From assembly GCA_002441045.1 (NCBI GenBank), contig DJWQ01000118.1, positions 1 through 5,080 on the forward strand: 5,080 bases of DNA, written 5' to 3'. The number at the start of each line of letters is the position of its first letter. Within the stretch, counting starts at the first letter, position 1. The notes below the pieces were generated by a model, which was not told the DNA's origin, did not search any database, and was given only the letters and a program-made list of their open reading frames with translations. This DNA is from Firmicutes bacterium UBA6226. Lineage in GTDB: Bacteria; Bacillota_A; Clostridia; Peptostreptococcales; Acidaminobacteraceae. The position numbers and the translations under genes were made by a program. Shown one piece after another: positions 1 through 5,064 of the stretch.

Positions 1-164
1 ACTTCTTTTGATGTTCGATCAAAAAGTGGCGTGCCAAGCTCTTTTTCAAGATTGGAAATATGCAAACTGATCGTTGGTTGTGATAGAAAGAGAGCCTTTC
101 CTGCTCTTGAAAAGTTCTTATAACGCGCTACATTGACGAAAGCTTCAAGCTGACGAAAATCCAT
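1..164 (-). CDS. LysR-family transcriptional regulator, N-terminal part (runs off the window)
   Basis: Reading leftwards from an ATG at 164-162, 54 complete codons are visible and the frame stays open to the window edge. The protein begins MDFRQLEAFVNVARYKNFSR and continues with a winged helix-turn-helix typical of LysR regulators: an A-x-A-L-type segment, then SQPTISLHISNLEKELG and the wing LFDRTSKEV. The C-terminal effector domain lies outside the window, so the ligand cannot be read. A ribosome binding site, AGAGGTGA, lies at 169-176 on the minus strand. The gene diverges from the cysteine operon. LysR proteins often control the divergent neighbour, and several (CysB, CysL) control sulfur genes, so a role in sulfur metabolism is plausible but only inferred. 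No convincing promoter for it was seen. Confidence 0.93.
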   Translation of the reverse strand, partial: MDFRQLEAFVNVARYKNFSRAGKALFLSQPTISLHISNLEKELGTPLFDRTSKE

Positions 165-279
165 AATATCACCTCTGACACTATTTTAACACATAAAAAT
201 TAAACTGCACATAGGTTGAAGGACTGAAAAGTTAAAAAATTAACGACACATCCTTAACAATTTATTTACTTTTTCGTAG

Positions 280-308
280 TTGACAGTTACGGACCAAGAG
301 GGTAAAAT
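280..308 (+). promoter_or_regulatory. Sigma-A-type promoter of the cysKE operon
   Basis: A perfect -35 hexamer TTGACA (280-285) is followed after exactly 17 bp by TAAAAT (303-308), one mismatch from TATAAT. Transcription should start near 315, leaving a leader of about 360 nt before cysK. The promoter looks strong, which fits control downstream at the T-box rather than at initiation. Confidence 0.8.
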
Positions 309-361
309 ACGTATTAAGATATCGTACTGAATTAGTTGGAATTAATTTAGTAGGGATTATA

Positions 362-601
362 GGTTAAAGCATTGAAGAAGGAAAGTAGTTTTCAAAAGTC
401 TTTTAGAGAGAAAACGGTTGGTGAAAGTTTTCAGACGGTTGTTAATGAAGTGCCCTTCGGAGCAGTATACCGAATTAAGTAGGCTATACCGGGTTCTCCC
501 GATACAGAGATAGAGTACATCGTACTTGAAGGTGGATCTTTGATCAATTAGAGTGGAACCGCGGAGTTTACTTCGTCTCTTAGTAGAGACGGGGTTTTTT
601 T
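362..601 (+). promoter_or_regulatory. T-box riboswitch leader, predicted specific for tRNA-Cys
   Basis: The leader senses uncharged tRNA and lets transcription continue into cysK and cysE. The T-box sequence AGAGTGGAACCGCG lies at 550-563. Stem I shows GAAGG (377-381) paired with CCTTC (454-458). This closes an internal loop with AGTA (384-387) on one side and GAAG plus TGC (451-453) on the other. TGC is the cysteine specifier codon. Further up are an AGAGAG bulge (405-410) and a distal hairpin AAAAC/GTTTT (411-415/427-431) with the loop GGTTGGTGAAA. The TGGA in the T-box would pair with UCCA, meaning a U discriminator base as in tRNA-Cys. The antiterminator can form by AGAG/CTCT (550-553/577-580) and CGGAG/CTTCG (562-566/571-575), which excludes the terminator. 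Between the start of transcription and Stem I is a further 10-bp hairpin (325-352). The exact 5' limit of Stem I is uncertain. Confidence 0.93.
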
Positions 602-630
602 ATTTTATGAAGCGTACGAATCAAAGATCC
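534..630 (+). repeat. 11-bp inverted repeat bracketing the T-box antiterminator/terminator
   Basis: GGATCTTTGAT (534-544) and ATCAAAGATCC (620-630) are exact reverse complements. They flank the antiterminator and terminator (550-601), so in a read-through transcript they could pair and close off the expression platform as a separate domain. A second, shorter inverted repeat, TACGAAT/ATTCGTA (615-621/649-655), overlaps the right arm, so the two pairings would compete. The function is not known. Confidence 0.7.
571..601 (+). terminator. T-box-controlled intrinsic terminator
   Basis: CGTCTCT (574-580) pairs perfectly with AGAGACG (585-591) around the loop TAGT. C571 and T572-T573 can extend the stem with G592-G594. 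A run of seven T follows (595-601). The 5' arm doubles as the 3' arm of the antiterminator, so the two structures exclude each other. This hairpin should form when tRNA-Cys is charged. Confidence 0.92.
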
Positions 631-676
631 CTTTTATCAAGGCGCAGTATTCGTAGCAGAAAGAGAGAGGAAAATG

Positions 677-1597
677 ATGGAATCGAAATTAGTAAAGGAA
701 GATGTATTATCACTTATAGGCAACACACCAGTCGTTAAATTAAACCATTTAGTAGATGAAGATATGGCAGAGGTTTATGTAAAGCTTGAAGGTATGAACC
801 TAACAGGAAGTGTTAAAGCTAGAGCGGCACTTGGTATGATTTTAGATGCCGAGAAGTCAGGCGCATTAAAATCAGGAATGACAATAATCGAGCCGACAAG
901 TGGGAATACGGGAATCGCCCTTGCATATATAGGCAAATTAAAAGGTTATCCAGTTACCATCGTTATGCCAGATACGATGAGCGTTGAAAGAAGAAACATC
1001 ATTAAGAGTTATGGCGCTGAACTGATATTAACAGATGGCAGTAAAGGGATGAGTGGTGCAATTCAGGAAGCAACTAGACTTTCAGAGACAACAAACTACT
1101 TTATGCCACAACAGTTTAAAAACAAAGCAAATAGAGATTATCACTATCAAACGACTGGAAAAGAAATCATAGATTCATTTGAAAGTTTAGATGCTTTTGT
1201 CGCATCGGTTGGCACTGGCGGTACGGTATCGGGTGCAGGCGCAAGACTTAAAGAACACTTTAATGGTATTAAAGTAATCGGTGTAGAACCGGTAGAATCG
1301 CCAGTATTGTCTGGTGGTCAAGCTGGACCACATAAGATTCAAGGGATTGGCGCAGGATTCGTACCTGAAATCTATGATGCAAATGTCGTTGATCGAGTTG
1401 AAAAAGTAGATAGTACTAAAGCATATCAACTTACAAAAGAAATATTTGAAAAAGAAGGCCTGTTTTTAGGCATTTCAAGTGGCGCAGCGATTGAAGCAGC
1501 ACTTAGAGTTGCGAGAGAGTTAGGTAAAGGTAAAAAGGTTGTCGTAATTTCACCTGATGGTGGTGACAAATACATTTCTAATAACGTATTTTTATAG
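677..1597 (+). CDS. cysK: Cysteine synthase (O-acetylserine thiol-lyase), PLP-dependent
   Basis: The enzyme is cytosolic and converts O-acetylserine plus sulfide to cysteine. The 306-residue protein has the usual CysK length and fold-type II signatures: the PLP Schiff-base lysine K47 in NLTGSVKARAA, the substrate/cofactor loop PTSGNTGIALA (73-83), the phosphate-binding loop GTGGT (179-183) and GISSGAA near 265-271. ATGATG at 674-679 offers two starts. The GAGG at 667-670 stands 6 nt from the second ATG but only 3 nt from the first, so 677 is preferred and 674 remains possible. The gene lies directly downstream of the cysteine T-box and 11 bp upstream of cysE, so substrate supply and use are co-regulated. 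The lysine motif reads TGSVKAR rather than the common PGxSxKDR, so a related beta-replacement activity is possible, but operon context favours cysteine synthesis. Confidence 0.94.
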   Translation: MESKLVKEDVLSLIGNTPVVKLNHLVDEDMAEVYVKLEGMNLTGSVKARAALGMILDAEKSGALKSGMTIIEPTSGNTGIALAYIGKLKGYPVTIVMPDTMSVERRNIIKSYGAELILTDGSKGMSGAIQEATRLSETTNYFMPQQFKNKANRDYHYQTTGKEIIDSFESLDAFVASVGTGGTVSGAGARLKEHFNGIKVIGVEPVESPVLSGGQAGPHKIQGIGAGFVPEIYDANVVDRVEKVDSTKAYQLTKEIFEKEGLFLGISSGAAIEAALRVARELGKGKKVVVISPDGGDKYISNNVFL

Positions 1598-1608
1598 AAG
1601 GTGATTAA

Positions 1609-2190
1609 ATGTTTAAACGTGCAAAAGAGTATTTGAAATTTATTAAAGAATCCGATCCTGCAGCACGCAGTTATTTAGAGGTACTTTTACTCTATCCATC
1701 GGTTCATGCAATTGCGCTCTACAGAGTCAGTAATTTTCTATATAGACACAATCGATTTTTCTCAGCAAGATTCGTTTCGCAGTTGAGTAGATTCTTTACT
1801 GGAATTGAGATTCATCCAGGTGCAACCATAGGTAAAGCTTTGTTTATCGATCATGGTACTGGTGTGGTTATCGGTGAAACGACAATTGTAGGCGACTATG
1901 TTACGATTTATCAAGGGGTAACGTTAGGCGGCACTGGTAAAGATATTGGAAAGAGACATCCGACGATAGGCGATCGTGTTACTATTGGCGCAGGCGCAAA
2001 AATTCTTGGGCCAATTCATATCGCAGCGGGAACGAAAATCGGTGCAGGCTCTGTTGTGTTAACAGATACAAAGACTGAATCAACTGCTGTAGGTATTCCA
2101 GCGAGAGTCATCGGTGGAATAGATTCATCTGTAATTCCGATTTTTAAATTTAAAGACAAATGCGACGTTTATAACGATATGGTAATTTAA
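1609..2190 (+). CDS. cysE: Serine O-acetyltransferase (CysE/EpsC type)
   Basis: The enzyme acetylates serine with acetyl-CoA to give O-acetylserine, the substrate of CysK and the first committed step of cysteine synthesis. The 193-residue protein matches the short Gram-positive form. A helical N-terminal part (about 1-60, with DPAARSYLEVLLLYPSVHA) is followed by a left-handed beta-helix of hexapeptide repeats (about 66-170). The catalytic histidine is H82 in IDHGTGVVIGE, and E67 in GIEIHPGA replaces the aspartate seen in enterobacterial enzymes, as is usual in Bacillus-type proteins. VTLGGTG and KRHPTIGD follow, then GAGAKILGPI and GIPARVIGG. The ribosome binding site AAGGTGAT (1598-1605) begins one base after the cysK stop, so the two genes are closely linked. 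CysE proteins commonly bind CysK through their C-terminus. Here that end is MVI, finishing in isoleucine as expected for such contacts. Confidence 0.95.
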   Translation: MFKRAKEYLKFIKESDPAARSYLEVLLLYPSVHAIALYRVSNFLYRHNRFFSARFVSQLSRFFTGIEIHPGATIGKALFIDHGTGVVIGETTIVGDYVTIYQGVTLGGTGKDIGKRHPTIGDRVTIGAGAKILGPIHIAAGTKIGAGSVVLTDTKTESTAVGIPARVIGGIDSSVIPIFKFKDKCDVYNDMVI

Positions 2191-2196
2191 AATCTG

Positions 2197-2240
2197 ACGG
2201 CATCGTTTTGTAACATAAGTTACAGACTTGCCGTTTTTTC
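2197..2240 (+). terminator. Intrinsic terminator of the cysKE operon
   Basis: An outer stem ACGGCA (2197-2202) pairs with TGCCGT (2229-2234) and an inner stem TGTAAC (2209-2214) pairs with GTTACA (2219-2224). They are separated by an internal loop of 6 and 4 nt. Six T (2234-2239) follow. It begins 6 bp after the cysE stop. The inner stem is also a candidate protein-binding palindrome for the next gene. Confidence 0.85.
2209..2224. promoter_or_regulatory. Candidate Crp/Fnr-family operator (possibly HcpR-like)
   Basis: TGTAAC-ATAA-GTTACA is a perfect 6-bp inverted repeat with a 4-bp spacer. The inner GTAAC-N4-GTTAC has the same 5-4-5 geometry as FNR sites (TTGAT-N4-ATCAA). Its centre (2216.5) lies at -41.5 relative to the start predicted from TATAAT at 2246-2251, the textbook class II activator position. 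No good -35 hexamer exists at the right distance, as expected for an activator-dependent promoter. I recall HcpR-type nitrosative-stress regulators being tied to hcp and ferredoxin-like genes in anaerobes, but the identity of the binding protein here is inference. The same bases form the inner stem of the upstream terminator, so coincidence is possible. Confidence 0.55.
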
Positions 2241-2245
2241 TATTT

Positions 2246-2251
2246 TATAAT
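2246..2251 (+). promoter_or_regulatory. -10 element of the ferredoxin-like gene
   Basis: A perfect TATAAT lies 35 bp upstream of the ATG at 2287 and predicts a start near 2258. The bases at the -35 position (2223-2228, CAGACT) do not resemble TTGACA. A strong ribosome binding site, TAGGAGGA, follows at 2275-2282. Confidence 0.55.
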
Positions 2252-2286
2252 AAGCTTACAATATGAGTGATATGTAGGAGGAAATT

Positions 2287-3045
2287 ATGAAAAGAAATGT
2301 TATTGAAATTAATGAAGATAAATGTATTGGATGTGGGTTATGCGCTGGCGCTTGTATGCAAGGTGCAATAGAGATCATCGATGGCAAAGCAAAACTGGTA
2401 AGTGAATCTTATTGTGATGGTCTTGGCATGTGTTTGCCTAAGTGTCCGGTAGACGCGATTCATATCGTTGAAAAAGAAACCGATGCCTTCAATCAAGAAC
2501 GCAAAAATATTAAGGCTAAAAGCGATGCACCAAAAACTATGGAAAGTGGCTGTGGTTGTGCTGGATCACAAGCGAAAACTTTTGATAGAATAGCGACGAT
2601 TCCTACATTAGATATGGCACCAAAGGCGACGCCTACACCTGTGACTTCAAAAGCTGAGGTTGCCTTCGAGGGTGTTGTACCATCTGAACTTATGCAGTGG
2701 CCGGTTCAACTAAGATTGGTTAGTCCCAATGCACCGTATTTTCAAAATGCAGATCTCTTAATTGCAGCAGATTGTACTGCCTTTGCTTACGGAGATTTCC
2801 ATAGAGATTTTATTAAAGGTAAAGTTACTGTCATCGGTTGTCCAAAGCTGGATGATAATCAATACAATACCGATAAGATCGCTCAAATTCTAGCTTCAAA
2901 TGAGATTAAGAGCATTACAGTCGTAAAAATGGAAGTACCATGTTGTGGTGGTATGATCTCAGCTGTAAAAGCGGCGATGCTAAAAGCGCAATGTATTGTA
3001 CCATACAGTGAAGTTACCATTTCAACTGATGGCAGAATTAAATAG
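2287..3045 (+). CDS. 4Fe-4S ferredoxin-like protein with cysteine-containing C-terminal domain
   Basis: This is a cytosolic redox protein of 252 residues with no signal peptide or membrane segment. Residues 1-60 form a bacterial ferredoxin domain. The first motif is complete, C13-x2-C16-x2-C19-x3-C23. The second is C43-x5-C49-x3-C53-P (SYCDGLGMCLPKCP), which lacks the middle cysteine because position 46 is leucine. A low-complexity linker with GCGC (88-91) and a Pro/Thr/Lys-rich stretch (107-124) leads to a second domain (about 130-252). That domain holds C163 in IAADCTAFAYGDFH, C185 in IGCPKLDD and a C219-C220 pair in MEVPCCGG. The arrangement matches an uncharacterised family that, from general knowledge of anaerobe genomes, often sits near hybrid-cluster protein or Crp/Fnr genes. 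No such gene is visible here. The start is supported by AGGAGGA 4 nt upstream. Electron transfer or redox sensing is likely, but the partner is unknown. Confidence 0.85.
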   Translation: MKRNVIEINEDKCIGCGLCAGACMQGAIEIIDGKAKLVSESYCDGLGMCLPKCPVDAIHIVEKETDAFNQERKNIKAKSDAPKTMESGCGCAGSQAKTFDRIATIPTLDMAPKATPTPVTSKAEVAFEGVVPSELMQWPVQLRLVSPNAPYFQNADLLIAADCTAFAYGDFHRDFIKGKVTVIGCPKLDDNQYNTDKIAQILASNEIKSITVVKMEVPCCGGMISAVKAAMLKAQCIVPYSEVTISTDGRIK

Positions 3046-3123
3046 CTGTAAATTAGGTGTTGGATGAATTTATAGATGAGCCAGTATAAATCACTAGATC
3101 TTCAAAGGTTCAAATGGAGCTAA

Positions 3124-3180
3124 AAAATCCTATCTGTACAACAAGTGCATTTGCTTGTTATGCGGATAGGATTTTATTTT
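3124..3180. terminator. Bidirectional intrinsic terminator between convergent genes
   Basis: AAAATCCTATC (3124-3134) is an exact inverted repeat of GATAGGATTTT (3165-3175). An inner stem AACAAG/CTTGTT (3140-3145/3154-3159) continues the hairpin. ATTTTATTTTT follows on the plus strand, and the A-rich 3122-3127 supplies a T run on the minus strand. It can therefore end the ferredoxin-like transcript from the left and the phzF transcript from the right. The remaining parts of the 3046-3221 gap show nothing recognisable. Confidence 0.88.
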
Positions 3181-3221
3181 TAGTTAGATTTGTTCTTACC
3201 GAACAGTAATGATCGAGATAC

Positions 3222-4139
3222 TTATTCGTCTGCCTGTGATTCGATTAAAACGCGTTCGCCTATAAGGTAGCAGTTGCCACCCACCCAAACTGAAAGGTTA
3301 GGGTCCTCAAAGAGTTTGGTTTGAATCAGACTTGTATTTGACATTGCCTCACCTTGAAGCACATCCATTTTATAATAAACTGGTAACTGTAGGTCTTTGG
3401 CTAATAGGGGTGCTTTGTCTTGAAGATTTTGATACAAGTATGCAACGAGTGCACCGTTGGATGTACCAGTTGCTGATTCTTCATCGATGCCATACAGAGG
3501 GGCAAAATTTCTAGCATAGACTTTTCCCTCTTCAATAGCAAAAGCGTGTACACCGACAACGTCGTGTGCTTTAGAGAGCTTTGCCAGTGCCTCCATGTTG
3601 ACAGTTAAACGATTTAGAGCCTTTCTTGAGTCAATTGGTAAAAATAAATCCTTTAAGCCTGTGCTCCAGATCGCAATGGGGAGCGATTTTTGATGATCCT
3701 TTTCGATGGTAGGAAAAGCTTTGATAAATGTGTTGGAAATTTCGATGTGTGGTGCAATCTCAATAGGTGTGGCTTGAGCCATCCATATGGTAACTTCAGG
3801 AACTGAAGTATCGATTTTTACAGCGAGTTCACCAGCACCAGTCAATTGTGTATAACTGCCTTCTGTTAGATATCCCAGATGGTTTAACAGCCAAAAACTT
3901 GCAATGGTCGCATGTCCGCACAAAGGCACTTCATCTGTAGGTGTAAAGAATTTCAGTTCGAAATCAGCGATTGGCGTTGATCGAACAAATGCGGTTTCAG
4001 AGAAGCCTACTTCCCTCGCAATGGCTTGCATCTGAGCATCTGATAGCGAATTTTCAAAATCGAGAACAACCCCGGCAGGATTCCCCCCTTTTAATTGATA
4101 AGAAAACGAATTAACCAAGTAAACCTGAACTTTTTTCAT
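3222..4139 (-). CDS. PhzF-family isomerase/epimerase
   Basis: The protein belongs to the PhzF/YddE family, which has the diaminopimelate-epimerase fold of two similar halves. The 305-residue length is normal. Visible signatures are GGNPAG (18-23), GFSETAF (45-51) with E48 aligning to the catalytic glutamate of PhzF, LCGHATIASF (73-82) and EESATGTSNGAL (220-231), which corresponds to the usual D/E-x-ATGS loop. Family members isomerise small cyclic or amino-acid-like substrates. Only PhzF itself acts in phenazine synthesis, and no other phenazine gene is present, so the substrate is unknown. The gene follows recU after 3 bases. Its ribosome binding site AAGGAG (4146-4151, minus strand) overlaps the last codons of recU, which suggests translational coupling. 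Confidence 0.9.
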   Translation of the reverse strand: MKKVQVYLVNSFSYQLKGGNPAGVVLDFENSLSDAQMQAIAREVGFSETAFVRSTPIADFELKFFTPTDEVPLCGHATIASFWLLNHLGYLTEGSYTQLTGAGELAVKIDTSVPEVTIWMAQATPIEIAPHIEISNTFIKAFPTIEKDHQKSLPIAIWSTGLKDLFLPIDSRKALNRLTVNMEALAKLSKAHDVVGVHAFAIEEGKVYARNFAPLYGIDEESATGTSNGALVAYLYQNLQDKAPLLAKDLQLPVYYKMDVLQGEAMSNTSLIQTKLFEDPNLSVWVGGNCYLIGERVLIESQADE

Positions 4140-4142
4140 AGA

Positions 4143-4679
4143 TTACTCCTTTTTTAATGTCTCTTTATAGGCGACGTAGGTGTTGAGCGTTTCCATGTAG
4201 TTTAATATACTGCCTGAGCGCTCTTTTTTTATCTGAAATTCTTTTAGCATAGCTTTATATGGAATTGATCGCCTAGTGCTTTCTTTGGTGTAATAATTGG
4301 CAATCATTTCATAAGGAACAAGGTAAAACTCATCGTTGAACTTAAAATGTATAATGATGAATGCCAGTCCGCCTTGCGCGTCAATATCCTTCATATATTC
4401 AATCTGATGACTGTGAATATTTTGAAGCGGTAAGCTCTTTAGGTTTGTCTCTTTTGCATCGAATGCAAGGCACACACCTTGAGCGATACCGATAAAATCT
4501 ACAGTAGATTTTTTTTCAAAGAATCCTTTAGTGATCATGCCCTGGTGATCAATATCGATCACTTTTATCGGTGTGCTGATTTTATCTACTCGACATAATC
4601 CTAATTGATGGTAATATTGATTTGTATAGTAGAGAAGTTCTTCTAATGCGTCTCCTCTATGACCTCTTTTTCCCCACAT
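4143..4679 (-). CDS. recU: Holliday junction resolvase RecU
   Basis: RecU cleaves Holliday junctions in homologous recombination and chromosome segregation in Gram-positive bacteria. The 178-residue protein shows the family's order of motifs: N-terminal RGHRGDALEELL, then KISTPIKV (33-40), STVDFIGIAQG (58-68), FDAKET (73-78), LPLQNIHSHQIEYM (83-96) and GGLAFIIIHF (103-112). Likely catalytic residues are D61, D74, K76 and Q92. The metal-binding EAK of Bacillus RecU is DAK here, which the PD-(D/E)xK fold tolerates. The start at 4679 is set by GGGAGGG about 4 nt upstream (4684-4690) and by family alignment. Extending to the ATG at 4856 adds 59 residues with no RecU similarity, encoded by DNA full of DnaA boxes. 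RecU is often paired with a penicillin-binding protein gene, but here its partner is phzF. Confidence 0.93.
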   Translation of the reverse strand: MWGKRGHRGDALEELLYYTNQYYHQLGLCRVDKISTPIKVIDIDHQGMITKGFFEKKSTVDFIGIAQGVCLAFDAKETNLKSLPLQNIHSHQIEYMKDIDAQGGLAFIIIHFKFNDEFYLVPYEMIANYYTKESTRRSIPYKAMLKEFQIKKERSGSILNYMETLNTYVAYKETLKKE

Positions 4680-4719
4680 AGTACCCTCCCAAATAAAGAA
4701 TAACAGAAATTCGTCAACC

Positions 4720-4770
4720 TGTGAATAATGGAGAAAAAATTGTGGACAAAATTGTGGATAATGTGTATAA
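4720..4770 (-). promoter_or_regulatory. Cluster of four DnaA boxes
   Basis: Read on the minus strand, the boxes are TTATTCACA (4728-4720), TTGTCCACA (4749-4741), TTATCCACA (4761-4753) and TTATACACA (4770-4762). The third is the perfect consensus. The first and fourth fit TTATNCACA, and the second has one mismatch. All point the same way, and the last two are directly adjacent. The cluster sits 41-91 bp upstream of the recU start codon, so bound DnaA could also affect recU transcription. Confidence 0.75.
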
Positions 4771-4952
4771 CCGAACAATAACTTTTTATAATTTTCAGAA
4801 TTAGCCAAAATTTTTATAGTAAGGAGGTATTTTGGTGAATTAAATAGGCTGTTCATTACAAAATGTTCGATAAATGTTTACAATCCGTTAACATTGTTAA
4901 AAGATGAAAGACTATTTAGATCATTTAGAGTTAACATAAATGAACCACTTTC

Positions 4953-5004
4953 TGTGGAAAAAATGTTGATGATTTTGGGAAAAGTCGTTTAAAGGTTATT
5001 TACA
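4953..5004. promoter_or_regulatory. Additional DnaA-box-like sites
   Basis: TGTGGAAAA at 4953-4961 reads TTTTCCACA on the minus strand and fits the relaxed consensus TT(A/T)TNCACA. TTATTTACA at 4996-5004 on the plus strand has one mismatch. They lie about 190-240 bp from the main cluster, on the other side of the AT-rich stretch. Short, relaxed matches in AT-rich DNA are weak evidence on their own. Confidence 0.4.
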
Positions 5005-5035
5005 AACAATTCACATGATTTTTTTTAATATCGAA

Positions 5036-5064
5036 TTGACAAAGGAAACATTTGACGTTATTAT
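5036..5064 (+). promoter_or_regulatory. Rightward sigma-A-type promoter for a gene beyond the window
   Basis: A perfect TTGACA (5036-5041) is separated by 17 bp from TATTAT (5059-5064), one mismatch from consensus. Transcription should begin near 5071 and continue past the window. With the DnaA boxes upstream, dnaA is one candidate for the controlled gene, but nothing of it is visible. Confidence 0.7.

Noticed and set aside
165..279. Promoter for the LysR gene on the minus strand
   Set aside because: A TAAAAT-like -10 can be found at 183-188 on the minus strand, but no -35 hexamer stands at the right distance, so it was not listed.
553..738. Open frame of 61 codons on the plus strand
   Set aside because: It starts inside the T-box sequence, runs through the terminator and ends in the cysK start. 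Its product is arginine-rich and resembles nothing known.
1187..1429. Open frame of 80 codons on the minus strand
   Set aside because: It lies wholly within cysK on the opposite strand, has no ribosome binding site and has a composition expected of an antisense shadow.
3332..3514. Open frame of 60 codons on the plus strand
   Set aside because: It lies inside the phzF-family gene in antisense, and no independent start signal is present.
4680..4860. Promoter for recU on the minus strand
   Set aside because: TTGACG (4713-4718 on the minus strand) lacks a convincing -10 at 16-18 bp, and the implied start would collide with the ribosome binding site.
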